From: Azonexaceae bacterium
Lineage (GTDB): Bacteria; Pseudomonadota; Gammaproteobacteria; Burkholderiales; Rhodocyclaceae
Assembly (NCBI GenBank): GCA_009469685.1
Contig: SSTA01000061.1
Span: 1-11,282, forward strand
Direction: 5' to 3'
Length of the DNA stretch: 11,282 bases
Under the pieces are notes generated by a model. That model did no database searches. It worked only from the letters and a program-made list of their open reading frames with translations, and was not told the DNA's origin. The position numbers and the translations under genes are program-made. This document shows, in pieces, positions 1-5,634 of this stretch (its first letter is position 1; the number at the start of each line of letters is the position of its first letter).

Positions 1-1422
1 GCTGCCAGATCGGTAGGCGGTTCCGGCCACGTCCAGATGTGCCCAGTCGTACTTCTTGGCGAATCGGGACAGGAAGCAGGCTGCAGTGATCGAGCCGCCC
101 CAGCGGCCGCCAATATTGGCCATGTCTGCAAAGGGGCTCTTCAGGAGCTCCTGATAGTCGTCCCAAAGCGGCATGTGCCACGCGCGATCATGGGCGGAAT
201 CGCCGGCATCCAGAAGCTCCCGCGCCAAACTATCGCGACTGGCGTAGAGTCCGCTCGCCACGTGGCCCAGCGCGACCACACAGGCGCCGGTCAAGGTGGC
301 GACGTCGATGACCGTATCGGGATCGAAGCGCTCGGCATAGGTCAAGGCATCGCAGAGGATCAGCCGTCCCTCGGCGTCGGTGTTGAGAATTTCTATGGTC
401 TGGCCCGACATCGAGGTGACGATGTCCCCCGGACGGCTGGCGCTGCCGCCGGGCATGTTCTCGACGGCTGGGACGATCACGGTCACATTGAGCGGCAGTT
501 TCATGCGGGAGACGGCGAGCAGTGTCCCCAGCACCGCGGCAGCACCGCACATGTCGAATTTCATTTCGTCCATCTCGGCTGCCGGTTTAAGGGAGATGCC
601 GCCGGTGTCGAAAGTCACACCTTTGCCGACCAAGATGACCGGCTTGTCGGCTGTCTTGCCCCCCCGATAGCTCAGAATGATGAGCTTGGGAGGCTGGTGC
701 GAGCCCCGCGCGACCGCGAGCAGAGAGTTCATGCCCAAGGTCTCCATTTCCGCCGCGTCCAGGACCTCGCAGGCCAGTCCGTGCTCTTTTGCCAGAGTGC
801 TGGCCTGATCGGCGAGCCAAGTCGGGTGACAGACGTTGGGCGGGGTATTCCCCAGATTGCGGGCGAGGAAGCAGCCCTCTGCGATCGCAAGCCCCTGGGC
901 GAGGGCCTCCTCGGCCCGGTTCAACTCGTTGCGCCGCTCTACTGCCAGAGTGAGTTTGCGGAGCGGCCGGCGAACTTCGTCCTTGCGGCTCTTGTAATGA
1001 TCAAAGCGGTAAGTCGTCTCCAGGGCGGCAAGGGTGGATTGGCGCACGCGCCACGCAATGCTGCGCTTCTTGACGGCGATTTCGGTGAGGAACAAGGATG
1101 CGTCGAATGCCCCGGTCTCATTCAGCGTCTTGACGGCGGTCCGCACGGCGGCAGCGAATTCCTTTTCGCGGAATTCCTTCTCCTTGCCCAAGCCGACGAG
1201 GAGTACCCGATCGCAGAGGGTTCCCGGAACATTGTGCAGGAGGAGGGTGGATCCTGCCTTGCCTTCCATGTCACCCCGGCGCAGGAGGTCGGACAGGAAA
1301 CCGCTGGCGGCCTTATCGAGCAGTTCGGCTGGCAGGGTGAGTTTTCGCGGCTCGAAGACGCCGACGACGACACAGGCGCTGCGCTGCTTTTCCGGGCTCC
1401 CGCTTTTTATGCTAAATTCCAC
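1..1422 (-). CDS. pepA: Leucyl aminopeptidase (M17 family), 3' end cut off by window
   Basis: Cytosolic dinuclear-metal aminopeptidase that removes N-terminal residues, notably Leu; E. coli PepA also binds DNA. 474 codons are present; E. coli PepA has 503 residues, so about 25-30 C-terminal residues lie beyond the left edge. Metal and catalytic residues are visible: K267 and D272 (in VGKGVTFDTGG), D290 (KFDMCG), and the family signature NTDAEGR at 347-353, with D349, E351 and R353. All are offset by three from the E. coli numbering. The start is GTG at 1422-1420, giving MEFSIKSGSPEKQ, nearly the same as the E. coli N-terminus. AGGAG lies 6 nt upstream and the next in-frame ATG would lose conserved sequence. 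The gene is divergent from lptF. The identification is firm; only the missing tail is unknown. Confidence 0.97.
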   Translation of the reverse strand, partial: MEFSIKSGSPEKQRSACVVVGVFEPRKLTLPAELLDKAASGFLSDLLRRGDMEGKAGSTLLLHNVPGTLCDRVLLVGLGKEKEFREKEFAAAVRTAVKTLNETGAFDASLFLTEIAVKKRSIAWRVRQSTLAALETTYRFDHYKSRKDEVRRPLRKLTLAVERRNELNRAEEALAQGLAIAEGCFLARNLGNTPPNVCHPTWLADQASTLAKEHGLACEVLDAAEMETLGMNSLLAVARGSHQPPKLIILSYRGGKTADKPVILVGKGVTFDTGGISLKPAAEMDEMKFDMCGAAAVLGTLLAVSRMKLPLNVTVIVPAVENMPGGSASRPGDIVTSMSGQTIEILNTDAEGRLILCDALTYAERFDPDTVIDVATLTGACVVALGHVASGLYASRDSLARELLDAGDSAHDRAWHMPLWDDYQELLKSPFADMANIGGRWGGSITAACFLSRFAKKYDWAHLDVAGTAYRSGS

Positions 1423-1428
1423 TTGCCG

Positions 1429-1433
1429 CTCCT
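1429..1433 (-). promoter_or_regulatory. Ribosome binding site of pepA (supports GTG start)
   Basis: The minus strand reads AGGAG here, 6 nt before the GTG at 1422-1420. This good Shine-Dalgarno match fixes the non-ATG start. Confidence 0.75.
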
Positions 1434-1460
1434 GATGACGCAAATTCAAGTAATCAGGGG

Positions 1461-1490
1461 ATTATCCCCGTATTTTTTCAGTTTCGTCAA
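1461..1490 (-). promoter_or_regulatory. Probable sigma70-type promoter of pepA
   Basis: On the minus strand a -35 box TTGACG (1490-1485) and a -10 box GATAAT (1466-1461) are separated by 18 bp. Each matches consensus at five of six positions. The spacer contains a run of six A. Transcription would start near 1454, leaving a leader of about 30 nt. The -10 box lies inside the perfect palindrome GGGGAT-T-ATCCCC (1457-1469), a possible operator. The -35 box ends 3 bp before the lptF start codon. I found no equally clear promoter for lptF on the plus strand. Confidence 0.65.
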
Positions 1491-1493
1491 AGC

Positions 1494-2576
1494 ATGATAT
1501 TCGAGCGCGCCGCCCGGCGCGAATTCGCCCAGGCGGCGGCTGGCATCAGTGTTGTGCTGCTGGCCATCCTGACGTCTACCCAGCTGATCCGTCTGCTCAA
1601 CGATGCGGCTGGAGGGCGTATTGCTCCGGAGGCGGTATTGGCGCTTCTCGGCTTTTCTGCGCTCAATTTTCTTCCCATTCTTCTGTCGCTGACGCTTTTT
1701 GTCGCGGTTTTGCTCAGTTTGTCCCGGGCTTACCGGGATTCTGAAATGGCGGTGTGGCAGTCCTGCGGGCTCCCGTTAACCGCCTGGTTGCGACCGGTGC
1801 TGAAATTCGGCTTCCCGATAATCCTGGTGATCGCGCTGCTCTCGGCCGTGCTTTCGCCCTGGGCTAGCCTGATGAGCGCCGAGTACAAGAACAAGCTTGC
1901 CAGTCGCAACGATGCCACGAGCCGGGTGACCCCCGGGGCTTTCCGTGAAACCGGGCAGGGGCAACGCGTGGTGTTCGTCGAGGCCATGGCCGACGATGTG
2001 AGCCGCGTCAGAAATGTATTCGTCGCCGCGGTGGAGAACGGCAAGCTCGGAGTGGTCATGGCGGCCACCGGCCACCAGGAATTCATGGAGAATGGCGATC
2101 GATTCATGGTGCTTGAAAACGGGCGCCGCTATGAAGTCGAACCGGGAACCCCGGAATTCAAGATCATGGATTTCGAGCGTTATGGATTCCGGACTGAAGA
2201 TTCCGCGACCAAGCCGGCGGATCTCCTTCCAAGCCGTCAGCCGCTCTGGGACCTGTTGTTCGACGACCGTAGATCGGCCCGGGGAGAACTGGTGTGGCGC
2301 ATTGGGGTACCGCTCTCCGCGCTCATTCTGGCGCTGATGGCGGTTCCTCTGTCCTATGTCAATCCGCGCGCAGGAAGATCGGCCAACATGCTGATCGCGA
2401 TCCTGATCTACGCCATCTATAGCAACCTTCTCTCGGCCAGCCAGACCTGGGTCGCCCACGGCAAATTGTCTTTTTGGCTCGGCGTCTGGGCCGTCCATGG
2501 GCTGATGCTCCTGCCGGTCGCCTTTATGTTCTATCGGCGGATCAACCTGCGTCTTCCCCGGCCGGGAAGGCGATAG
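1494..2576 (+). CDS. lptF: LPS export ABC transporter permease LptF
   Basis: One of the two inner-membrane subunits of the LptB2FG transporter, which extracts lipopolysaccharide from the inner membrane and passes it to LptC and the Lpt bridge. The 360 residues match the family size (E. coli LptF 366). Three N-terminal hydrophobic segments (about 15-33, 52-76, 104-124) are followed by a periplasmic beta-jellyroll domain (about 128-265) and three C-terminal segments (about 267-287, 298-314, 325-347). RDSEMAVWQSCGL at about 81-93 sits where the cytoplasmic coupling helix contacts LptB. The ATG start gives MIFERA, typical of the family, but no clear Shine-Dalgarno precedes it. It is 2 nt from lptG and surely cotranscribed. 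LptF rather than LptG is assigned from gene order and the N-terminus. Confidence 0.95.
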   Translation: MIFERAARREFAQAAAGISVVLLAILTSTQLIRLLNDAAGGRIAPEAVLALLGFSALNFLPILLSLTLFVAVLLSLSRAYRDSEMAVWQSCGLPLTAWLRPVLKFGFPIILVIALLSAVLSPWASLMSAEYKNKLASRNDATSRVTPGAFRETGQGQRVVFVEAMADDVSRVRNVFVAAVENGKLGVVMAATGHQEFMENGDRFMVLENGRRYEVEPGTPEFKIMDFERYGFRTEDSATKPADLLPSRQPLWDLLFDDRRSARGELVWRIGVPLSALILALMAVPLSYVNPRAGRSANMLIAILIYAIYSNLLSASQTWVAHGKLSFWLGVWAVHGLMLLPVAFMFYRRINLRLPRPGRR

Positions 2577-2578
2577 CC

Positions 2579-3661
2579 ATGGGCCTCAAGCTTTATCAGC
2601 GGTACCTAATGCGGGAAACCTTCGCGGCGATCCTGCTGGTCCTGATGGCCTTTCTCGTACTTTTCAGCTTTTTCGACTTGATGAACGAATTGCAGAGCGT
2701 GGGAAAAGGCGGGTATCAATTTGGCCATGCCCTGATTTTCATCACTCTGAGCCTGCCGGGGCGCATCTATGAATTGATCCCCATCGCCGCGTTGATCGGG
2801 ACGCTCTACGCCCTCTCGACCCTGGCCCGGCACTCGGAGATTACGGTATTGCGGGCCTCAGGCCTGGCGACCCGCGATCTCTTGCTGACGCTCTTCCGGA
2901 TTGCCGGGATACTCGCCGCAATTTCTCTGGTCGTGGGCGAGGGGGTCATGCCCTTCTCGGAGAAATCGGCCCAGGAATTACGGGCGCGGGCCATCAAGAA
3001 CGTCATTGCGAACCAGGGGTTCCGGACTGGGCTCTGGGTCAAGGATGGGAGAAACTTCATCAATATAGCCACGGCAACTCCGGATGCCCGGCTTCTCGGC
3101 GTGCGCATTTACAGCTTTGGCGAAGATTCGGCCCTGCAATCGGTTACCGAGGCGCGCGAGGGGAACTTTCAGGATCCGGACCGCTGGGTGCTGAGCGAAG
3201 TGGTCGCGACCCGCCTGGTCGGCGACAAAGCCACGGTCGAGCGACAGGACAGTCTGCTGTGGCAGTCGGCGATTACGCCGGACTTGCTGTCGGTCCTCAT
3301 GGTAGCGCCGGAAAGAATGTCCCTTTATGGCTTGCAGCACTACACGCGCCACTTGGCCGAAAATCGTCAGAAGACCGAACGCTACGACATCGCCTTCTGG
3401 AAGAAGCTGATCTACCCGCTCGCCTCACTGGTCATGGTCGCCCTGGCGCTGCCCTTCGCCTATTCCCACAATCGCGTGGGCGGGGTGAGCCTCAAGATCT
3501 TCGCCGGAGTGATGATCGGCATACTGTTCCACATGCTCAATGGCCTGTTTTCCAGCCTGGGGGTCATCAATGCATGGCCGGCTTTCGCCAGCGCCGCGAC
3601 GCCCTCGGCCATCTTCCTGGTTGCCGCCATGGGCATGCTTTGGTGGGTGGAGCGACGCTGA
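2579..3661 (+). CDS. lptG: LPS export ABC transporter permease LptG
   Basis: Partner of LptF in LptB2FG and the second half of the LPS extraction cavity. 360 residues, the same length as E. coli LptG. Hydrophobic segments at about 12-33, 59-80 and 104-125, then a periplasmic domain (about 128-270), then segments at about 274-294, 304-327 and 337-356. RHSEITVLRASGL (84-96) corresponds to the LptB-contacting coupling helix. I chose ATG 2579, two bases after the lptF stop, because MGLKLYQRYLMRE is the usual LptG start and GGGAAGG lies about 8 nt upstream. A TTG start at 2474 would add 35 unrelated residues read from inside lptF. The gene ends convergently, 7 bp from the RDD gene, within a shared inverted repeat. 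Confidence 0.96.
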   Translation: MGLKLYQRYLMRETFAAILLVLMAFLVLFSFFDLMNELQSVGKGGYQFGHALIFITLSLPGRIYELIPIAALIGTLYALSTLARHSEITVLRASGLATRDLLLTLFRIAGILAAISLVVGEGVMPFSEKSAQELRARAIKNVIANQGFRTGLWVKDGRNFINIATATPDARLLGVRIYSFGEDSALQSVTEAREGNFQDPDRWVLSEVVATRLVGDKATVERQDSLLWQSAITPDLLSVLMVAPERMSLYGLQHYTRHLAENRQKTERYDIAFWKKLIYPLASLVMVALALPFAYSHNRVGGVSLKIFAGVMIGILFHMLNGLFSSLGVINAWPAFASAATPSAIFLVAAMGMLWWVERR

Positions 3662-3677
3662 CGCGTGGTCAGCGTCG
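3653..3677. terminator. Perfect 10-bp inverted repeat spanning both convergent stop codons
   Basis: CGACGCTGAC (3653-3662) and GTCAGCGTCG (3668-3677) are perfect inverted arms around a 5-nt loop. The left arm contains the lptG stop (3659-3661) and the right arm the complement of the RDD gene stop (3669-3671), so both genes end in the same bases. There is no U-run after either arm, so a classical intrinsic terminator is not shown. A bidirectional transcript-end or RNA-protecting hairpin is an inference. Confidence 0.45.
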
Positions 3678-4091
3678 GGGCTCTAAAACGATTCTCGTCC
3701 CGGCAATTCGGTCGTGGAGAAACTGGCGCTCCGAGTCGACGAGAGCCCAGAGGAATCCGGCGCCAAGCAGCGCGGTGCTGAGCCAGGCGGCCATATAGCG
3801 CAGGATTGCCTGCAAAGGGCGCAGAGGAGCTCCATCTGCGCCGACGATGCGCAATCTCCAGGTTTTCATCGCAAGCGTCTGGCCGCCATTCACCCAGAAC
3901 CAGACGAAATAGAGCAGAAGCAGCAGGAAAAGGTGGACCCAGAGCAGTTTGGCTAGCGCGGCTTGGGCAAAAGCCGCCAGAACGATTTGCGGAATCAGGA
4001 AGCCCACCAGCAAAATGCCGAAGACGACAAGGCCTTCGTAAAGAAGACTGGAGAAAAGCCGGGCGAAACCCGGACGCTCTAGGACCGCCAT
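3669..4091 (-). CDS. RDD family membrane protein
   Basis: 140-residue inner-membrane protein of the RDD family, whose general function is unknown; some members have been linked to ion transport. Visible features are an N-terminal R11 followed by a hydrophobic segment (about 17-40), a second strongly hydrophobic segment (about 49-67), the family-like QTLAMKTWRLRIV (71-83), a third segment (about 97-117) and the closing HDRIAGTRIV motif (126-135). The first motif has E19 where many members have Asp. Its ATG (4091-4089) overlaps the DUF3106 stop by one base (TGATG), so it is probably translationally coupled and last in the sigma-factor operon. It converges on lptG. Family membership is firm; the substrate, if any, cannot be told. 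Confidence 0.85.
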   Translation of the reverse strand: MAVLERPGFARLFSSLLYEGLVVFGILLVGFLIPQIVLAAFAQAALAKLLWVHLFLLLLLYFVWFWVNGGQTLAMKTWRLRIVGADGAPLRPLQAILRYMAAWLSTALLGAGFLWALVDSERQFLHDRIAGTRIVLEPRR

Positions 4092-4594
4092 CAGGGTTTT
4101 GCTGGAGCGGGGGCGGCGGGTTCGCTCGAAGCGGGGCTCTCGGGTGCCTGGGATTTCGGGCGTTCCCGCTCCTTGCGAACCTGCGCCCTTTCCTCTTCCG
4201 TGAGGCTGCTATAAGTTTCCCACTTCTGCTTCACGGCCTTCTTCTGTTCAGCGGGAAGCTGGTTGAACTCTTTGTAGCTGTCGCGGACCTTGCCGCGCTG
4301 CTCGGGCGTCAGGAGCGCCCATTCCCGCATGCGGTCGTGTACCCTGCGCTGCTCATCCGGGTTCAGCGAGGGATAGCGCTCGGCTATGACCAGCCATTTT
4401 TTCCGTCGAACATTTTCCAGGTTGTCCCACTCCGTTGCCAGGGGTGCCAATACGACACGCTGGTCCAGTGTGAGTTTGGACCAGGTGGGCTGGGGAGGGG
4501 TGCCGATGACCGCTGTGGTTGGAAGATCGGCGTGCGCCTGAGCTGCCAGAAGAAAGGCGGTAAGCGCTATTCCTCCGGCGAGTCTTTTAACCAT
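4091..4594 (-). CDS. DUF3106 family exported protein with six 18-residue repeats
   Basis: 167 residues of unknown function. A clean Sec signal peptide is visible: K3/R4, a hydrophobic core (about 6-19) and the cleavage-like AHA-D at 20-23, so the mature protein is probably periplasmic. The mature part is charged and helical-looking. It has an exact 18-residue period: Leu at 41, 59, 77, 95, 113 and 131, each three residues after an aromatic (W38, W56, Y74, W92, F110, Y128) and usually followed by a polar motif such as TPEQR. The last 20 or so residues are rich in Ala and Pro. The start overlaps the 3' end of the DUF3619 gene by 28 nt. No Shine-Dalgarno precedes ATG 4594, so coupling is likely; this start is kept because it yields the signal peptide. 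A GGAGGA just inside the gene has no usable start after it. Confidence 0.8.
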   Translation of the reverse strand: MVKRLAGGIALTAFLLAAQAHADLPTTAVIGTPPQPTWSKLTLDQRVVLAPLATEWDNLENVRRKKWLVIAERYPSLNPDEQRRVHDRMREWALLTPEQRGKVRDSYKEFNQLPAEQKKAVKQKWETYSSLTEEERAQVRKERERPKSQAPESPASSEPAAPAPAKP

Positions 4595-4953
4595 TCGAAG
4601 AAATCATTGTCCAGGAAGGCCTCGGGCGGCAATTCGTCAGCCAGCAGCGCGCTGTCCACGTCGCCGATTTCGGTGACGTATTGGTGGCTGTGCCAATAAA
4701 ACGCAATCCACATACCCAAAAGAAGCGCCGAAATCGAAAGAATATTCCGTAGATAGCGGTGGCTGCTCCCGAAACGCAGCGTCCAACCCGCGCCCGCACC
4801 GGTGCTCAACGCAAGTTGTGCTTGCGAGAGTTTTTGGCGCTCCAAGGCCTGATGCCTCGCAGCCTCGAGTCGGCGGCTGGCGGCTGGCGGGATTTCCTGC
4901 AATCCCTGGTTGAGTGCCAGTCCGACACGCCTGGCAAATTGCTCTGATTTCAT
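4567..4953 (-). CDS. DUF3619 family single-pass membrane protein, possible anti-sigma factor
   Basis: 128 residues matching the DUF3619 family as I recall it; no function is established. The N-terminal half (about 1-65) is basic and helical-looking, with SRRLEAARHQALERQ at 26-40. One hydrophobic segment follows at about 69-87. The C-terminal tail (about 94-128) is strongly acidic and ends in DNDFFEWLKDSPEE. Predicted topology is N-in, C-periplasmic. The ATG (4953-4951) overlaps the sigma-factor stop by 4 nt (ATGA), a layout typical of sigma/anti-sigma pairs. I therefore infer a regulatory partner, but no zinc-binding HxxxCxxC anti-sigma motif is present. An upstream in-frame start (5037) would lie inside the sigma gene and is rejected. 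Confidence 0.8.
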   Translation of the reverse strand: MKSEQFARRVGLALNQGLQEIPPAASRRLEAARHQALERQKLSQAQLALSTGAGAGWTLRFGSSHRYLRNILSISALLLGMWIAFYWHSHQYVTEIGDVDSALLADELPPEAFLDNDFFEWLKDSPEE

Positions 4954-5513
4954 AGTTTTATCCCTCTCGCCGAGAGTGCTGCGGCGAGCGCATGGGTGGC
5001 CCGGGAGCAATGCGTCTTCACGCTTCCTTCCGAGCAACCCATGGCCGCAGCCGTTTCGGCCACATCCATGTCTTCCCAGTAACGCATGAGAAACGCTTCC
5101 CGTTGACGCGTAGGTAATTTTGCCACTTCTTCCTCGATTGCCGCTACCGTTCTGGATTGCAGCAGTTGCGCTTCAGGTGATACAGCAAGGCCGGACCCAT
5201 CCTCTGCAGCGATGGATTCCAGGGGGTCATGATCCTCGTCGTCATCCGAATTGAAGGCGGAGAGCACGGTGGTCCACAGCGATCGGACCTTGCTGCGGCG
5301 GAAGTAATCACGGATGGTGTTCTGCAGGATGCGCTGGAACAACATCGGAAACTCGTTTTCAGGACGGTCGCCATATTTTTCGGCAAGCTTGAGCATGCTG
5401 TCCTGGACGACGTCAAGGGCAACTTCTTCGTCGCGCACGGCGAACATGGCCTGCTTGAAAGCACGGCGCTCTACGGATTCGAGAAAATGGGAAAGTTGGT
5501 TGGGTGAGGCCAG
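4950..5513 (-). CDS. ECF-type RNA polymerase sigma factor, probable CTG start
   Basis: 187 residues if started at CTG 5513-5511. It would direct RNA polymerase to a small regulon. Region 2 covers about 14-80, with DEEVALDVVQDSMLKLAE (28-45) and RILQNTIRDYFRRSKVRSLW (61-80), including the usual aromatic and basic residues for -10 melting. An acidic linker follows (about 89-105, run of Asp). Region 4 (about 131-182) has LPTRQREAFLMRYWEDMDVAE and the recognition-helix motif GSVKTHCSRA. The only in-frame ATG at the front (5447) would delete the first 22 residues of region 2. An in-frame TAA lies upstream and no ATG, GTG or TTG lies between, but a CTG has AGGAG 7 nt before it and gives MASPNQLSHF. 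It heads the operon with DUF3619, DUF3106 and RDD. Often labelled rpoE-like; not the classical RpoE-RseA locus. Confidence 0.88.
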   Translation of the reverse strand: MASPNQLSHFLESVERRAFKQAMFAVRDEEVALDVVQDSMLKLAEKYGDRPENEFPMLFQRILQNTIRDYFRRSKVRSLWTTVLSAFNSDDDEDHDPLESIAAEDGSGLAVSPEAQLLQSRTVAAIEEEVAKLPTRQREAFLMRYWEDMDVAETAAAMGCSEGSVKTHCSRATHALAAALSARGIKL

Positions 5514-5520
5514 GTGGTCT

Positions 5521-5525
5521 CTCCT
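5521..5525 (-). promoter_or_regulatory. Ribosome binding site supporting the CTG start of the sigma gene
   Basis: The minus strand reads GAGGAG with its AGGAG core here, 7 nt before CTG 5513-5511. No other start codon lies at usable spacing, so this site decides the start. Confidence 0.65.
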
Positions 5526-5568
5526 CGGCGGAAAGCCTTGAAAACCTTATGGTTATTGTGCGAGTACC

Positions 5569-5597
5569 TTGACCGGAAATGGCTGCTCGATTAAGGT
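5569..5597 (+). promoter_or_regulatory. Possible sigma70-type promoter of ilvB
   Basis: TTGACC (5569-5574, five of six bases of consensus) is followed after 17 bp by TAAGGT (5592-5597), which matches the -10 consensus only at T1, A2 and T6. It would give a leader of about 30 nt. A near-repeat, TTATGGTTAT at 5547-5556 and TTAAGGTTAT at 5591-5600, overlaps this -10 and may be a protein-binding site. I see no convincing promoter for the leftward sigma gene in the same 121-bp gap. Confidence 0.35.
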
Positions 5598-5634
5598 TAT
5601 ATGTTTTTCGGGCAACAGCTTTATTGGGCAAATA

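Noticed and set aside
1457..1476. GGGGATTATCCCC followed by TATTTTTT read as a plus-strand intrinsic terminator or lptF attenuator
   Set aside because: The stem is only 4 bp with a real loop, and no plus-strand gene ends here. The same bases are explained by the pepA -10 box and the A-rich spacer on the other strand.
37..1497. 486-codon plus-strand open frame across pepA
   Set aside because: It is antisense to a clearly recognised pepA whose metal ligands lie in the other strand. The frame is a by-product of GC-rich codon bias and shows no recognisable domain.
4571..4582. Internal GGAGGA as the ribosome binding site for a shorter DUF3106 protein
   Set aside because: Only ATA and CTT codons lie at suitable spacing, and a later start would destroy the signal peptide.
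5569..5634. N-terminal extension of IlvB from a TTG
   Set aside because: The 22 added residues do not resemble acetolactate synthase N-termini, and the TTG coincides with the best -35 box.
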